Made by a program: the position numbers and the translations under genes. From contig NC_053494.1 in NCBI RefSeq assembly GCF_905171775.1, forward strand, positions 127,875,824 to 127,939,823: a stretch of 64,000 nucleotides of DNA, read 5' to 3'. Positions within the stretch are counted from its first letter, which is position 1. Each line of letters begins with the position of its first letter. Of this stretch, positions 42,104-53,790 are shown one piece after another. The notes beneath the pieces are model-generated. The model did no database searches. It was not told where the DNA came from and worked only from the letters and a program-made list of their open reading frames with translations. Origin of the DNA: Rana temporaria (taxonomy: Eukaryota; Chordata; Amphibia; Anura; Ranidae).

Positions 42104-42806
42104 GCAGATCCACAAAGATCTGCCCCGGCACATTGTATATGAGTTACGCTACGCCGCCGTACCTTACCTGGCTTTATTTAGAATCCAGGACGATTTTGCG
42201 CCGTAAGTTACGACGGCGTAGTGTATCTTAATCTGCGTAACGGCGCGGAATTTAAATCAGCGATTAGGGTGCGTGTTTCATTTAAATGAAGCGCGTCCCC
42301 GCGCCGAATGAACTGCTCATGCGCCGTCCCTAAATTTCCCGCCGTGCATTGCGCTAAATGACGTCGCAAGGACGTCATTTTTTTTAACATAGACGTGACT
42401 TACGTGCATTCCGATTCACGGACGACTTACAAAAAAAAAAAATGTCAAATTAAACGCGGGAACGACGGCCATACTTAACATAGCAAGTCTAACTATACGC
42501 AACGGAATACCAGCTTTAACTATACGCCGGAAAAAGCCGACTAGAGAAAAAAAAATGCGACGGCCGCTCGTACGTTCGTGGATCGTCGGAAATAGCTAGT
42601 TTGCATACCCGACGCAGAAAACGACGAAGAATTGCATCTTAGATCCGAAGGCGTACGAAGACGTACACCTGCCGGATCTAACCCAGAAGCCGTCGTATCT
42701 TGGTTTGAGGATTCAAAACAACGATACAACGCGGGAAATTTGAAAGTACGCCGGCTTATCAGTAGATACACCGGCGTACTCGCTCTGTGGATCTGCCCCT
42801 GATATT
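42104..42806. mobile_element. CpG-rich MITE with GCAGATCCACA ends
   Basis: The left end GAGCAGATCCACAAAGATC pairs with the right end TGTGGATCTGCCCC. Internal tacgccgccgta and ttacgacggcgtag blocks and a gcattgcgctaaatgacgtc block relate it to the GGCCCGGATTCA group. Confidence 0.65.
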
Positions 42807-42834
42807 TTAGTTTCCTCATAGGGGCGGCATTGTT

Positions 42835-42950
42835 AAAGGGGTGGTTCACCCTAAAAACTACTTTTTTTTATTACACTGGCCCCCCACATTACAATACGAT
42901 TAAGGCTATTATTATTTTTTTGATGCTGTACATACCACAAACTATGCCTA
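42835..42950. repeat. T2-like MITE left end fragment
   Basis: TTAAAGGGGTGGTTCACCC at 42833 onward matches the ends of 39291..39754. It is interrupted at ~42950 by another MITE, and its right end is not seen. Confidence 0.6.
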
Positions 42951-42951
42951 A

Positions 42952-43367
42952 ATCCTCGTACACACAATCAGATTTTCGTACGACCAAACGTCCGTCTTTT
43001 GTGGCATGCTAGTCTCGTGTCCAAAGTGAAGAGGTTACTCACAATACGAAAATTTCGTACGACAGAGTGCAAGTGACGTAATGTGTTGAATAGTTTAGTA
43101 TGTATTCTTTAGTCTCTGAGCATGCGTAGTCTTGCTGTTCGATTTTTTTTTCTTTCTCGTACGAAAACCTAATGAAAAAAACCTAACCTAATGAAACAAG
43201 AATCAAACGTTGAATTCACATCTGACAATAATTTTATAGTCTGCACATCCAGCTTTTGTCTGACGAAAAAGCGAAATCGGCTGTCGAAAGCACCGTACTA
43301 ACAATCCAAAAATTATCAGACAGCTCGTCTTTTTGCATCCGATTTTCATATCGTGTGTACAGGCCTT
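42952..43367. mobile_element. PIF/Harbinger-like MITE (TCGTACACAC ends)
   Basis: The left CCTCGTACACACAATCAG and right CGTGTGTACAGGCC are imperfect inverted ends; TAA lies on both sides. The inner part repeats TTTTCGTACGA motifs. No transposase. Confidence 0.6.
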
Positions 43368-43997
43368 TAAGTTCTAGCTTCTGATGTAAGAAGCCAGCAG
43401 ATAACTCATTTCACCAGACTCCTCCATCAAGTTAGATACTGTATAATTATGAGCCCATATACATTTTTCTTTCTGTAATGCAGTTTTCCAAAATACCTTT
43501 TGATATTCTTTTAACAGCCTAATTGAAGTCACAGATGTACTGTAGATATTTGGTATATAGTCATACGTCCACTTTCACGTGAAAAAGTTATGTGAATTTA
43601 ATTGCACGGTCCAGTAGCCACCAGAGTTTGACCCAATGCACTCCAAAATCTTACCATCTCTTTCTTGAAGTGGAGATTGCGGGAAGTATTTTTAAAGAAT
43701 GTGTTAGCCTAACATTTCAGATTCCTGATAAGTGCCTGCTGTACCATGTACTGTATGAAAACCTATCCTGTTATCTTTTCATTGCTTCCTTTGTGTGAAA
43801 TCCCTGAAATCCCTGGTGTTTCCGACAGTCCCTCTGCATACATTTCAAAATCTGACCACACTAGGCATGCAAGGTCAGCGTGGTCAGTTTCTAGCTTAGC
43901 CTGCTCTCCTCCAATGATCAGACTTGTGCTCACACTCCCCGCTGTACAGCCATTCACTGGGAGGACTAGTATACTACTGTTCCTCCTCCCCTACCTC
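43368..43997. other. No gene recognised
   Basis: Spacer between two MITEs with no matches or domains seen. Confidence 0.35.
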
Positions 43998-44000
43998 TTA

Positions 44001-44453
44001 TGGGCCGTACAGACAACCGAACATGTCTGCTGAAACTGGTCCGCGGACCAGTTTCAGCAGACATGTTCGGTCGTGTTTAGGCCCGAGCGTGCAGGATTCC
44101 AGCAAACATTTGCCCGCCGGGCCTTTTCCCAGCGGGCAAATATTTCTGGACTTGTTTTAAAACAGTCCGCTGGAATCCTGCCCGCTCGGACATGTTCGGT
44201 CGTCTGTACAGACCTACCGTACATGTCCGAGCGCCCGCCATCCCTCGCATGCGTCGAATGACCTTGACGCATGCGTGGAAGCATTTAACTGGCAGGCCCG
44301 CCCACGCGGACACGCCCCGCATATTGTTTACGCGCGGATTTCTGTACGATGGTTAGTACAGCCATCGTACAGAAATCCCCGGGCAGACATGTACGGTGAA
44401 AACGGTCCGGCGGACCGGTTTCATCGTACATGTTTGCCCGTGTGTACGCGGCC
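44001..44453. mobile_element. PIF/Harbinger-like MITE, perfect TTA TSD
   Basis: It begins TGGGCCGTACAGACAACCG and ends CGTGTGTACGCGGCC, flanked by TTA at 43998..44000 and 44454..44456. It is built of several stacked hairpins, related to the MITE nested in Tc1 at 16546..16957 (shared gaaactggtc, cgcatgcgtcgaat, gacatgttc blocks). Confidence 0.8.
44017..44070. repeat. Perfect 54-bp palindrome
   Basis: The left half starts ccgaacatgtctgctgaaac and is followed without spacer by its exact complement, centred on gtccg/cggac. It lies at one end of the MITE 44001..44453. Confidence 0.9.
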
Positions 44454-44456
44454 TTA

Positions 44457-45436
44457 GTTACTTACGCACCTGAGAACAGAAGATATGGGACCACGTCTAA
44501 AAAAGCAAAAAAAAAAAGGGGGGTATTTATAATCTTTTTCACATGTATAAACAAATGTAGTGTTGTTAATTTCAGTGGTGTTTGTGGCCCAGAAGGAGCT
44601 GAGAAGTTGATAGACTTTCTCTCCTCCCTCTCGGCGCTGATGGACATATAGATTATTATGCTTTGTTTTCTATTTTTACAGTTGCTGTTTCCCTGTTTCA
44701 TATTGTCCCTCACTTTCTATCTTCTAAAATGATGTCCCCAGAACAGAAAGTGAAGTCTCTATAACAGAGCTCAAGGTAGCAGAAAAACCAGACAGGGGTT
44801 CTAACCCTTCCCTGTTTATAGCTACACTAGACGGGTGACACGTCTCCGGTATGTTACTTCCGGGTTTGCAGGCTCTGGCGCTGTGATTTGCCGGAGCCAC
44901 GATAACATCACATCAGCTGAAAAAATGTCACGAACGAGCCGTTTCTTCAGTGTGCATGTGCCGATGACGTCGGCACATGCTGATACGGGGGTATCTCCTA
45001 AACCGTGTAGGTTTAGGAGATATTCACGGTACCTATAGGTAAGCCTTATTATAGGCTTATCTGTAGTGAAAATTGGTGTGCAAGTGGATGTAAACCCACT
45101 CTCATCAATTGTAAACTACTGCCATAGTGCTGATCTATAAGGCTATACATGCCTCCTGCATGTATCCTTACCTGTCAAATGTGTCCCGTTTATCAGTTAG
45201 AAGCCCCCAAAAACAGCAGATTCAGTGGGTGGGTCTGTTATCGGCGCTTGGTGGGTGGAGTCATGATGTCAGCAGACTCCCTGCCCACCTCTACACTCCC
45301 CTTGGCCAGAGCGTGCACAAAGCCAGAGACAAAGCGCATTCATGGTAAAAACAGAGCGCGCTCACGGCCCCTGTCATTTCTCTGTACACACATCCATCTC
45401 AAGTGACAGTCTGGGATGATCGGTGCGACGGAGGGT
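44457..45436. repeat. Mixed repeat fragments, no gene
   Basis: The block around ggagatattcacggtacct (45014) matches 30596..30617, and ggatgtaaacccactctcatc resembles common MITE ends. No intact element could be delimited. Confidence 0.35.
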
Positions 45437-45438
45437 AA

Positions 45439-45545
45439 GCTGTGAGCACCGATCCTCCCTGCATGGCTTTTCATCATCTGCTTCTCTCCCTCCCGCTGCT
45501 TTCACCTGAAAAGCCATGCAGGGGGATCGGTGTTCACAGCTGACC
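45439..45545. repeat. Inverted repeat with ~33-bp arms
   Basis: The left arm starts agctgtgagcaccgatcc and the right arm ends gggatcggtgttcacagct. Both contain the gcatggctttt/aaaagccatgc core. The arms enclose a pyrimidine-rich loop of ~40 bases. Confidence 0.7.
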
Positions 45546-46134
45546 CCCCCTCGCACTGATCATCCCTGACTGTCCTACTTCAGCGCCGTGTCCTCCTCCG
45601 TCCCCCCCTCATCCCTCTAAGTGTGTCCCCGCTGTGTCTTCTTCCTCCTCTGCCCCCCCCTCATCCTGATCTGTATGTCCACATCCCCCACCCGTGTGTT
45701 CACATTCCCCCGTCTATTCACATTCCCCCGTGTCTTCCTCCCCCTACGCCATCTTCCCTCCCCTCTCTCTCCTCTCCCGAGGGCTGCGAGGGGGGACGGG
45801 GGCGAGCGGGTAGATCTGTGCAAGGGTTGCGAGGGCGATCTCTGTGTGCCCTGTGATAACTGAGCAGAATAACCTGTGTGTTACTCTGTCTTCCCTCCAT
45901 TCATCTTTTGTGCAGAGAAAAGGACTGGGGAATGAATGTCCTCTGTCCCTTTCTCTGTCTGAAATAGGAGATGCCAGGGGTCTCTGTTTAGACCCCTGAC
46001 ATGTCACCAACGCCCCCCACAGGACTGATAAAAAAAAATTGTAGAAAAAAAAAAGATAAAAAATGAAATTGAAAAACAAAAACAAAAAATAAAACAACTG
46101 ACACAACAACCGCCCCCCCATACTGACACGGTCC
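45546..46134. other. No gene recognised
   Basis: C/T-rich sequence with low-complexity frames on both strands, then A-rich runs near 46028..46090. No domain. Confidence 0.35.
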
Positions 46135-46404
46135 AGAGCCCCAAGACCACTAACACCGACCACTACCCCACTGACATCGTCCACTGACACCAACCACTAC
46201 CCCACTGACATCGTCCACTACCCCACCGACATCGTCCACTGACACCGACCACTGCCCCACTGACACGGACATCGTCCACTGACACCAACCACTACCCCAC
46301 TGACATCGTCCACTACCCCACCGACATCGTCCACTGACACCGACCACTACCCCACTGACCACTGCCCCACTGACATCGTCCACTGACACCGACCACTACC
46401 CCAC
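46135..46404. repeat. Minisatellite, unit about 34 bp
   Basis: Variants of cactgacatcgtccactgac and accgaccactaccccactga repeat across ~270 bases with irregular partial units. The minus-strand frame 46150..46389 is just a translation of this array. Confidence 0.88.
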
Positions 46405-47139
46405 CCCCTTTCCCAAAGCACTGTGAAAAAATATATTTAAAAAATAAAACCCCACCCTCTCATCAATAGTACAAAAATAAATTGTAAAAAAAAATTATTA
46501 AAAAAATGTAATTGTAAAAATTAATTAAAATTAAATTAATAAAAAAAAAATTAAATTGTAAAATAAAAAAAATATCTGACACTGTCCACTATCCTGACAC
46601 CATCCTGCACGTACTACCCACAACTGTACACTCCGCATTCCTGTAATTCGCACTGCATTGCTGTTCAGATCACATGCGATGTCTGTGCGATTCGATTTCA
46701 GCCATACAAACTGTATGGCTAAAATCGCATCACATTCGGACCAAACACGCACAGGACCATGGGCGTCCGCTCCATAGGGCAAGGCAGGGCTTTCGCCCCC
46801 CCCTAGAATCAGTAGTAAGACACTGTGACACACATTTAGATTTAGCTGCGGCCGCCTCTCGAACCAGCGCCGCCGATTGTCACTGTCTCTCTCATGTCCG
46901 CGGCATATCAAGTCAGTCTGTGACTGTGTTTGTTTACCTTCCGCTCCCCGCCCCTTGTTTTCCGGCCAGCCAATGATCGCTCACTCCCCCTAACTTTGCA
47001 GTCCAGCCTGGTGCTCGTCCTGGTGGCGTGACGTCACTCACGCCGGGAGGGGATCACGTTGGTGATACTGATGGCTGGGAGGAGCGTAGAGAGCTGTACC
47101 AAGAGGAGCCCGCACGCTATTGAGGCAAGTCTAACACAC

Positions 47140-47748
47140 AGACACAGACAGTCTGTAAAGCGCTAATTGTTTGCTAATTTTCAGAAGGGACGTCCGTAAA
47201 AGCAGGCTGGCTTTGCAGACAGTGCAGTAATGCCAACACACATTAGCACACTTTGTACATGTTTGCACTGACATTTTTTTAATGGCTCCCCAATGCACTA
47301 AAGGGACACACCTGCTGCATGGTAATACACTTTGATTTTTACTATATGAAATTGTGATTGTTATTATTCGATTAGTGAGCCATTTTACAAGTGTGTGTGT
47401 CACACACACATTTGTAAAATGGCTCACTAATCGAATAATAACAATCACAATTTCATATAGTAAAAATCAAAGTGTATTACCATGCAGCAGGTGTGTCCCT
47501 TTAGTGCATTGGGGAGCCATTAAAAAAATGTCAGTGCTTTTGCTTTGTAAACTTGATATGAATAATTTTCAATACAAATTATTGGAAAATAAAAAAATTT
47601 CAGTGAAAACATTAATATGTGCAAAGTGTGCCAATGTGTGTTGCATTACTGCACTGCAAAGCCAGCCTGCTTTTACTGACTTCCCTTCTGAAAATACTAG
47701 TTTCTTGGCTGCAAAGCCACCAGAGACAGCCAAACAACTAGCACTTTA
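47140..47748. repeat. Large palindrome inside the hAT element
   Basis: The arms meet near 47401 (tgtgtgtgt/cacacacac). The inner ~130 bases of each arm are essentially perfect complements, beyond which the right arm has ~70 extra bases (47536..47610). A foldback element nested in the hAT body is the simplest reading. Confidence 0.75.
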
Positions 47749-47775
47749 AGCAACAAAAACCTTCACATTTTTCTT

Positions 47776-47777
<2 letters not shown>

Positions 47778-47822
<45 letters not shown>
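47778..47822. repeat. (AT)n microsatellite
   Basis: Uninterrupted AT dinucleotides follow tctttg and precede cccttaaaatgcc. Confidence 0.95.
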
Positions 47823-47823
<1 letters not shown>

Positions 47824-48033
47824 CTTAAAATGCCAGGAGCCGGGTGCACTGGTCAGTGATCATAGTAACTCATGTATTAATGTCAGTGCAGGACATTTAC
47901 CCCCTTCCCCCCCGCTGCCATGCTTCATATTAAAAAAATCTTCAGACTGCATTCCGTATGGCATCATGAATATGCAGCATGGGGGGGGTAAATGTCCTGC
48001 ACTGGTTATGGTTACTCATGTATTAATGTCCTG

Positions 48034-48182
48034 CACAGTGCAGGGTGCAGTGTAATGTAAAGGGGTCCAGGGATGCAGGGTGCTGTGTAATGTAAGGGGT
48101 CCAGTGGTGCAGTTTGCTGTGTAATGTAAGGGGTCGAGAGGCGCAGGGTTCTGTGTTATGTAAAGGGGTGCAGTGATGCAGT
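48034..48182. repeat. Tandem repeat, unit about 40-47 bp
   Basis: About four diverged copies of gtgtaatgtaaggggtccag with gatgcagggt-type linkers. Minus-strand ORFs here are translations of the array. Confidence 0.8.
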
Positions 48183-48944
48183 TGTGGAGAGGGGTACACA
48201 GTAGTGATAAAGAGATTGAAAGATGCAGGGGGCACAGTGGGATGTTTTTACATTTCAACGTGGGGGGGGGGGGGAGCGCTTTTAACCCCCGCTAGCGGTC
48301 GAAGAAAGGGTTAAATGCGACTGTGTATCGCCAGTGCCGAAGCGCCCCCCCCTGAAAAAATTTCAGCGGACGCCCATGCACAGGACCCTTTTTTAGTCCG
48401 CACCAGAATCAAATGGGTGTTCACACACACATGTGCGATCCGATTCTTGTCCAAACTGTCAGTTCGCAGTTCGATATGCAAGCTGAAATGGGGGTGTCAT
48501 TACCATTGTATGACACTCCCCAGCAGTTCGCATATGGCAGTGTGAACTGCCGTGCGAGTCAGGTGCGATGTGGATTTGCAGGGTTCCCGAATCGCACCAG
48601 TGTGAACCAAGCCTCAAAGCCTACAAATGTCACCTGACTTCTCCCACCAAGGTTTGGTTCACACTGGTGCGATTCGGGAACCCTGCGAATCCACTGCGGG
48701 TTCCCACATCGCACCCAACTCGCACGGCAGTTCACACTGCCATATGAAAACTGCTTGGAGGTGTCATACAATGATAATGACACCCCCATTACAGCTCGCA
48801 TATCGCACTGTGAACTGACGGTTAGGACATGAATCGGATCGCATAGGTGTGAACACCTAGGCGATTCTGGTGTGGACCAAAAAAAGGGTGTGTTTGGTCC
48901 AAATGAGATGCAATTTCAGCCATACAGTACTTCTTGCTATAATA

Positions 48945-49490
48945 AATATCCCAATTTAGAAAAATAAAATAAAAATCTTCATCAGTTTAGGCCAATATGT
49001 ATTCTTCTACATATTTTTGGTAAAAAAAAGCACAATAAGCGTATATTGATTGGTTTGCGCAAACGTTATAGTGTCTACAAAATAGGGGATAGTTTTATGT
49101 CATTTTTATTATTATTATTTACAGGTAATGGCGGTGATCTGCGTTTTTTTGCGGGACTGCGACATTGCGGCAGACAGATCGGACACTTTTGACACTTTTT
49201 TGGGACCATTGACATTTATACAGCGATCAGCGCTATAAAAATGCACTGATTACTTTGTAAATGTCACTGGCAGGGAAGGGGTTAACACTAGGGGGTGATC
49301 AAGGGGTTATAACTGACTGGCGGAGGAGACATATCGCTGTTCCTAATCACTAGGAACAGCAGATCTGTCTCTCCTCTCCTGTCAGAAGGCTTTACACACA
49401 CAAATCCCCAGTCTGGCTTTCGTGCCAACCATCGCGCGTGGCCGGCGGACATCGCGGGCATGCGCGCCTGCTATGGCTCTTAAAGGAGCT
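48945..49490. repeat. Interspersed repeat, family A, second copy
   Basis: Matches 1..650 from aatatgtattcttctacat through tggcagggaaggggttaaca and beyond. It runs into a MITE fragment at ~49490. No coding domain. Confidence 0.65.
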
Positions 49491-49499
49491 GCCGTGTAA

Positions 49500-49770
49500 G
49501 TACTTCCACGCATGCGTCGAATCATTACGACGCATGCGATGGAGGGGAGCGGACGGACTGATCCGGTGAGTCTGTACAGACGACTGGACTGGATACCAGC
49601 GGATAAATTTCTTAGCATGCTAAAAAAAAAAATTATCCGCTGGAAATCCGTCGGCTGGAGAAATCTCCGCCGAAAAATGTCCGCTAGGCCGTACACACGA
49701 CCGTATTTGTCTGCTGGAACTGATCCGTTGATCAATCCCAGCGGATAGATCCGGTCGTGTGTACGAGGCC
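49500..49770. mobile_element. PIF/Harbinger-like MITE, left-truncated
   Basis: The right end GTGTACGAGGCC is followed by TTA and matches the MITE nested in Tc1, as do cacgcatgcgtcgaatca and cttagcatgctaa. The left terminus is missing at the family A repeat junction. Confidence 0.65.
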
Positions 49771-50164
49771 TTAGAAAAGCATGCTGGAAAACCTGCAGCT
49801 GACCAACTCCCGATCAGCACTCTCAGCAAATGGCAGAGATCACTGATTACAATGTTCTGGCGGTGGAGCCATCCACCTGTCAGAACACAACAGCTCAGCA
49901 GGGTAGATCGCTGCACTAAGATCGGATGTTTAGTACAGCGGCTCTGACCAGAGCTGTCAGGATTTTTTTTTGTTCAACCCGCTAGGTTGAACAAAAAAAC
50001 TTGTAGTGTGTACCAAGCATTAGTCTCCCAAGCTTTTTTGGAAAATATCCACCAGGTAGTTAGCTTTGGAAAGATTCATATGGTGTTTTGATAACTAGGT
50101 AGTCACAAATAATCTTTTAGTTGCATTCTCCCTATTTAGTCTCATGACAACCCTTAGAAACTTA

Positions 50165-50563
50165 GGGCCCTTTCACATGGGCGGATCAGTAATGATCCGC
50201 TCCGTGTGTCCGCAAAAGCTCAGCGGGGATCCTCCGTAAAATCCCCGCTGAGCTGGCAGCTGACAGGGCGGTCCCCGCACACTGTGCAGGGACCGCCCTG
50301 TCTTTCCTCCGCTCTCCCCTATGGGGGAGCAGATGAACACGGACCGCGTGTCCGTGTTCATCCGATCCGCTCAGCAGACGGAAGAAAAAAAAGGATTTTC
50401 TTCCGTCCGCAAATGCGGATCTTTGCGGAGGCGGACAATTACAGGTGTCCGGATGTTCATCCGCTGACACCCGCAATTACATAGGGACCAATGTATGTCC
50501 CGTTTTCATCCACAACGGATGGATGAAAATGCGGACATACGGTCCGTACGTGTGAAAGGGCCC
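50165..50563. mobile_element. PIF/Harbinger-like MITE, perfect TTA TSD
   Basis: The left end GGGCCCTTTCACATGGGCGG and the right end CGTGTGAAAGGGCCC are flanked by TTA at 50162..50164 and 50564..50566. The interior is a series of imperfect hairpins (ggatccgctc, ccgcctgtcttt motifs). Confidence 0.85.
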
Positions 50564-50935
50564 TTAGGCAGATTAGTCTATTTATATTCATACTCAAGTC
50601 TTTCATTCATGTGACTTTGCAACTTGGATACCATACAGAGCTTGTAGCTGGCAGCTCTTCTGACAGGAAAATAAGAATCAGCCACTTGGCATACAAGCAG
50701 CCAGGATGACTAGGCTTCATAGCCACTTTAGCAGCAGATTCATTATAGGGTTGTCTCTGTATTTAATGTCTTCTGACACATGTTCTGCAGTTTTAAATTA
50801 TTTTAACACTGACAAATTAATTGATTAAATGAGGGTGTGTAACAAAGGCAACTAGACCATGCTATCCTTAGCCTGGGTTCACATTGCCCGTGACTTTTGA
50901 GTCGTGCAACTTCCACTCGACTTTGAAGTCGGACC

Positions 50936-51608
50936 CAGTGTTGCCAACCAGATTGAAATTTACTGACAAACCACCCAAAATTTACTGGCACAGCCAAGTT
51001 TGTAAGGTGTGAGTTGTAAGTGCAAATTTCAGTATTTAGGCTACAAACAAGTACAATATGCAATTAGCAAAATGATTTAGGATACATAATACAAAATACA
51101 TGCAAAAAACATATTTCTTATTTTATTTTCAATATAGTAAGTAAGTAGCTCAGGGACAGGACTCAGGAGGGTAAGAAATTAGATTGGGTCAGGCACACAC
51201 ATATGAAACTGACAGCAGTGTGCATCAGCACAGATCACCGACACATGTCCCCTCCTGAGTCACAGTGACAGTCACTCTCCGCGCCAGGTGATCCCTCCGG
51301 TCTACTCCAGTCTAAACAGCACTGACAGTCCCACTCCTGGCCTGCCTTGCTCCTGACCCACACACGAGGCTCTGGCCACTCTGCTTGGCTCCCTTGCACC
51401 ATTACATCACAGGAAATGCTCAGGCACCGCCTCCGCCAGAGCCGGCCAAACACACTATAGCAGGCATTCGGCTGGTCTCGGCCCTAGCCAAGCATCACAG
51501 CCATATTTTTTACTGGCAACCTTTTCCTTTTACTGACATTTACTGGCAGGAGAAAATTGCCTGTTTTTTACTGGCTGCCAGTAAAAATACTGACGGTTGG
51601 CAACACTG
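50936..51608. mobile_element. hAT-like MITE, CAGTGTTGCCAACC ends
   Basis: CAGTGTTGCCAACC at the left and its exact complement at the right are classic hAT termini. gtcggacc flanks it at 50928..50935 and 51609..51616. Subterminal ttactggca motifs repeat near both ends. 673 bp, no transposase. Confidence 0.9.
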
Positions 51609-51660
51609 GTCGGACCCCAGCGTGACTTGGGCACAACTTGCATGCAAAGTAAGTGCAGTC

Positions 51661-52152
51661 GCAGGGTCGCTGATAGGGGGGGACCACCAGTCCTCCTGTA
51701 GGGGGCCAGGCACACAGGGGGGCCCAAACAGCAGGGGGAATTAGTGTGGTTTGGCGGAGGGGCAGTTACAGAAGCATGCCCTGTGCAGCTCTCTGCAGCA
51801 GCTGAAAGCCAGTTTCTCTCCCTCCTGCCAGCTTTCAGCTGCTGTAGGGAGAGACACAGACACAGGGCATCATTCCTGTAATTGCTTCCCTGACACTGAT
51901 TTCCCTCCCTGTTCTGCCTGCTTCTGACCCCCCCCCTCCCCCAGTGTGCCCACTTGTCACTGTGAATATAATTGAATTTTTTTTATGTAAAAAACAAATA
52001 AAAAAGGGCTAATTAACACAGGTTCTCTGTTATGTTTGTGTCCCCTAATAATGATTTTAGTGTATTTTTTGTAAAAATATGGTCTTGATATATTGGGGGG
52101 GCCCTGCCCGGTAGGCTGTATGGGGTCCCGTGATTTCTAACAGCAGCCCTGG
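51661..52152. mobile_element. Probable hAT-like MITE, CAGGG ends
   Basis: The left CAGGGTCGCTG pairs with the right end, reverse complement CAGGGCTGCTG. The flanks tgcagtcg and gcaagtcg differ by a one-base indel from a shared 8-bp target. The interior has ggggggg and ggccctgcccgg runs. Confidence 0.6.
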
Positions 52153-52299
52153 CAAGTCGTATTAAAATCGGACCAAAAGTGGTGCAGGAACGAATTAGAA
52201 CGCACCGATTAGAACGCTTCCATTGCACAGAATGGGGTCCAACTGCAATAAGTGCTCCAAATTTGAAACGGTTGTCACATCAGTATAAACTGGGCCTTA

Positions 52300-53055
52300 A
52301 TCAGCAGACACTTCAGCTAGCAGATCTAGATCAATAAGATTTTCCTTTCCTATAAGGGTGGCAGCAACAATTGAGACGCAATTCAAGTCCAAGGCTTAAA
52401 CTATCATGGCAGAATTGTAATGTTTTCTGCTTTGACAGGTCTCAAAGAGTCACTAACCTCCTATTAAGCCAGTTTGCTCTCTACGTCCATCTGCTTTCTT
52501 GTCCTCTGCAGAACTTTATAGTTTCTTTCCTAGCCCAGAGGTTGATTGAATATAAGGTCATGCAGCTGCAACAAATGAAAAAGCATCGCTCTCTATATCA
52601 AAGAAAGTGAACCCACCCTGATTGTGGCAGCTTGGATCCTGAGCATATGAACTACAGATTTCTATACTTTTGTAGTGACATACTTTTATTGCAAAGTGAT
52701 CTACACAGTACAGTCCTATCACATACTCACCATTTAGGTAATATCTCAGAGATCTTCACACAATGGGAAGTTTGTATTTTCTTTTTATACCAGTGTACAC
52801 CAGCAACTTACTTCTTTCTCAATGTCCACAACTATCCCAATCTATAACAACAAAACCTGGGGAATGCCCAGGGAAATCTATACTCTAGGTTTCCTGGCTC
52901 CAAAAGTTGCTTCAGCACATGGCCAGTGGCCAGTATAGTTCACCAAACCTGCTGCCTACACTATGTTTGTTATATGTGAGAAGGCCCATGTGAATTCACC
53001 AGTGACGACTCTTCTATTGCTGCATTAGTGTTAATTAGACCCACAGTTATAAACA
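52300..53055. other. No gene recognised
   Basis: Possibly unique sequence. Several short frames on the plus strand (52371..52847) show no domain and no splice-supported exon that I can defend. Confidence 0.4.
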
Positions 53056-53618
53056 GTGGCCCAGATTCACGTAGGGCGGAACTCAGAGAGGCAAGTGCAG
53101 TATTCACAAAGCACTTGCGTCTAAAGTTATGGCGGCGTAGCGTAAATGTGCCGGCGTAAGCGCGCCTAAATCAAATGAGGAAGAGGTGGGCGTGTTTTAT
53201 GCAAACTAATCATGACCCCACGTAAATGACGATTCGAATGAACGGCTCATGCGCGCGCATGCTCAGTATCACGTCGAATTTTCAAATTAAATTACGCCCG
53301 CTCAATGCTTAGTCGACGTGAACGTAACCTACGCACAGCCCCATTCACGGACAACTTATGCAAACGATGTAAAATACGACGCTGTTCGTACGTTTCCGAC
53401 GTCCATACCTAACATGACTTACCTCTGCTTTATGAGGGGTAACTTTACGCTGGCGTATGTCTTACGTAAACAACGTATCTTGATACGCCGGGTGCACATA
53501 CATTCGTGAATCGGCGTATCTAGCTAATTAGCATATTCAACACGGAAATATACGGAAGCGCCACCTAGCGGCCAGAGTAAATATGCACCCTAAGATACGA
53601 CGATCTAAAGGTCTGAAG
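53056..53618. mobile_element. CpG-rich MITE, GGCCCGGATTCA group, right end lost
   Basis: From ggcccagattcacgtagg to about 53618 it closely follows 61405..62000, including gcgcgcatgctcagtatcac, cacggacaactta and atcggcgtatctagctaat. The right end is replaced by sequence preceding the PLE pseudo-LTR. Confidence 0.72.
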
Positions 53619-53790
53619 TTCTACTGGCAGGTGCCGTGAGGTCCAGTCCAGCTGTTTGAAAAGCGCTTACTTATAATTCCCTTGTGAGTAGGACCATTGC
53701 TTTTTATTCTGTTTTTAATTAAAATTTTAAGTGGTAATGCACAAGGTCGGTGCGTCCTCCTTTCTTTTCTTTTTGTTAAATTTAAATTTA

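Larger units (their letters stand above)
46758..48378. mobile_element. hAT-like element with perfect 8-bp TSD
   Basis: The ends CATGGGCGTCCGC and GCGGACGCCCATG are perfect 13-bp inverted repeats, and cacaggac flanks at 46750..46757 and 48379..48386. It is 1621 bp without a transposase. It contains a large palindrome, an (AT)n run and a short tandem array, so its interior is composite. Confidence 0.88.
46690..48928. mobile_element. Foldback MITE disrupted by a hAT element
   Basis: The left outer arm (aaatcgcatc, cggaccaaacacgcacagga; 46690..46757) continues after the hAT insertion at 48379 (cctttttt..gcaccagaatc) and mirrors the right arm ending at ~48928 (ggtgtgtttggtccaaatga). The centre is near 48630. 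Repeated gcgattc/gaatcgc motifs are typical of MITEs with TTCACACTGGTGCGA cores. Confidence 0.7.
50871..52298. mobile_element. MITE carrying two hAT insertions
   Basis: The left end GCCTGGGTTCACATTG follows TTA. The right end ACTGGGCC is followed by TTAA. The intact parts (50871..50935, 51609..51660, 52153..52298) join as one element once the two hAT-type inserts are set aside. It repeats gacttt/aaagtc and gtcggac motifs. Confidence 0.6.

Noticed and set aside
46150..46389. Gly/Val/Ser-rich minus-strand ORF
   Set aside because: It is the translation of the ~34-bp minisatellite; its repeat pattern follows the DNA unit.
52371..52847. Possible host exons from 71-79-codon frames
   Set aside because: No domain, no convincing splice-site pairing and no conserved composition; cannot be supported from sequence alone.
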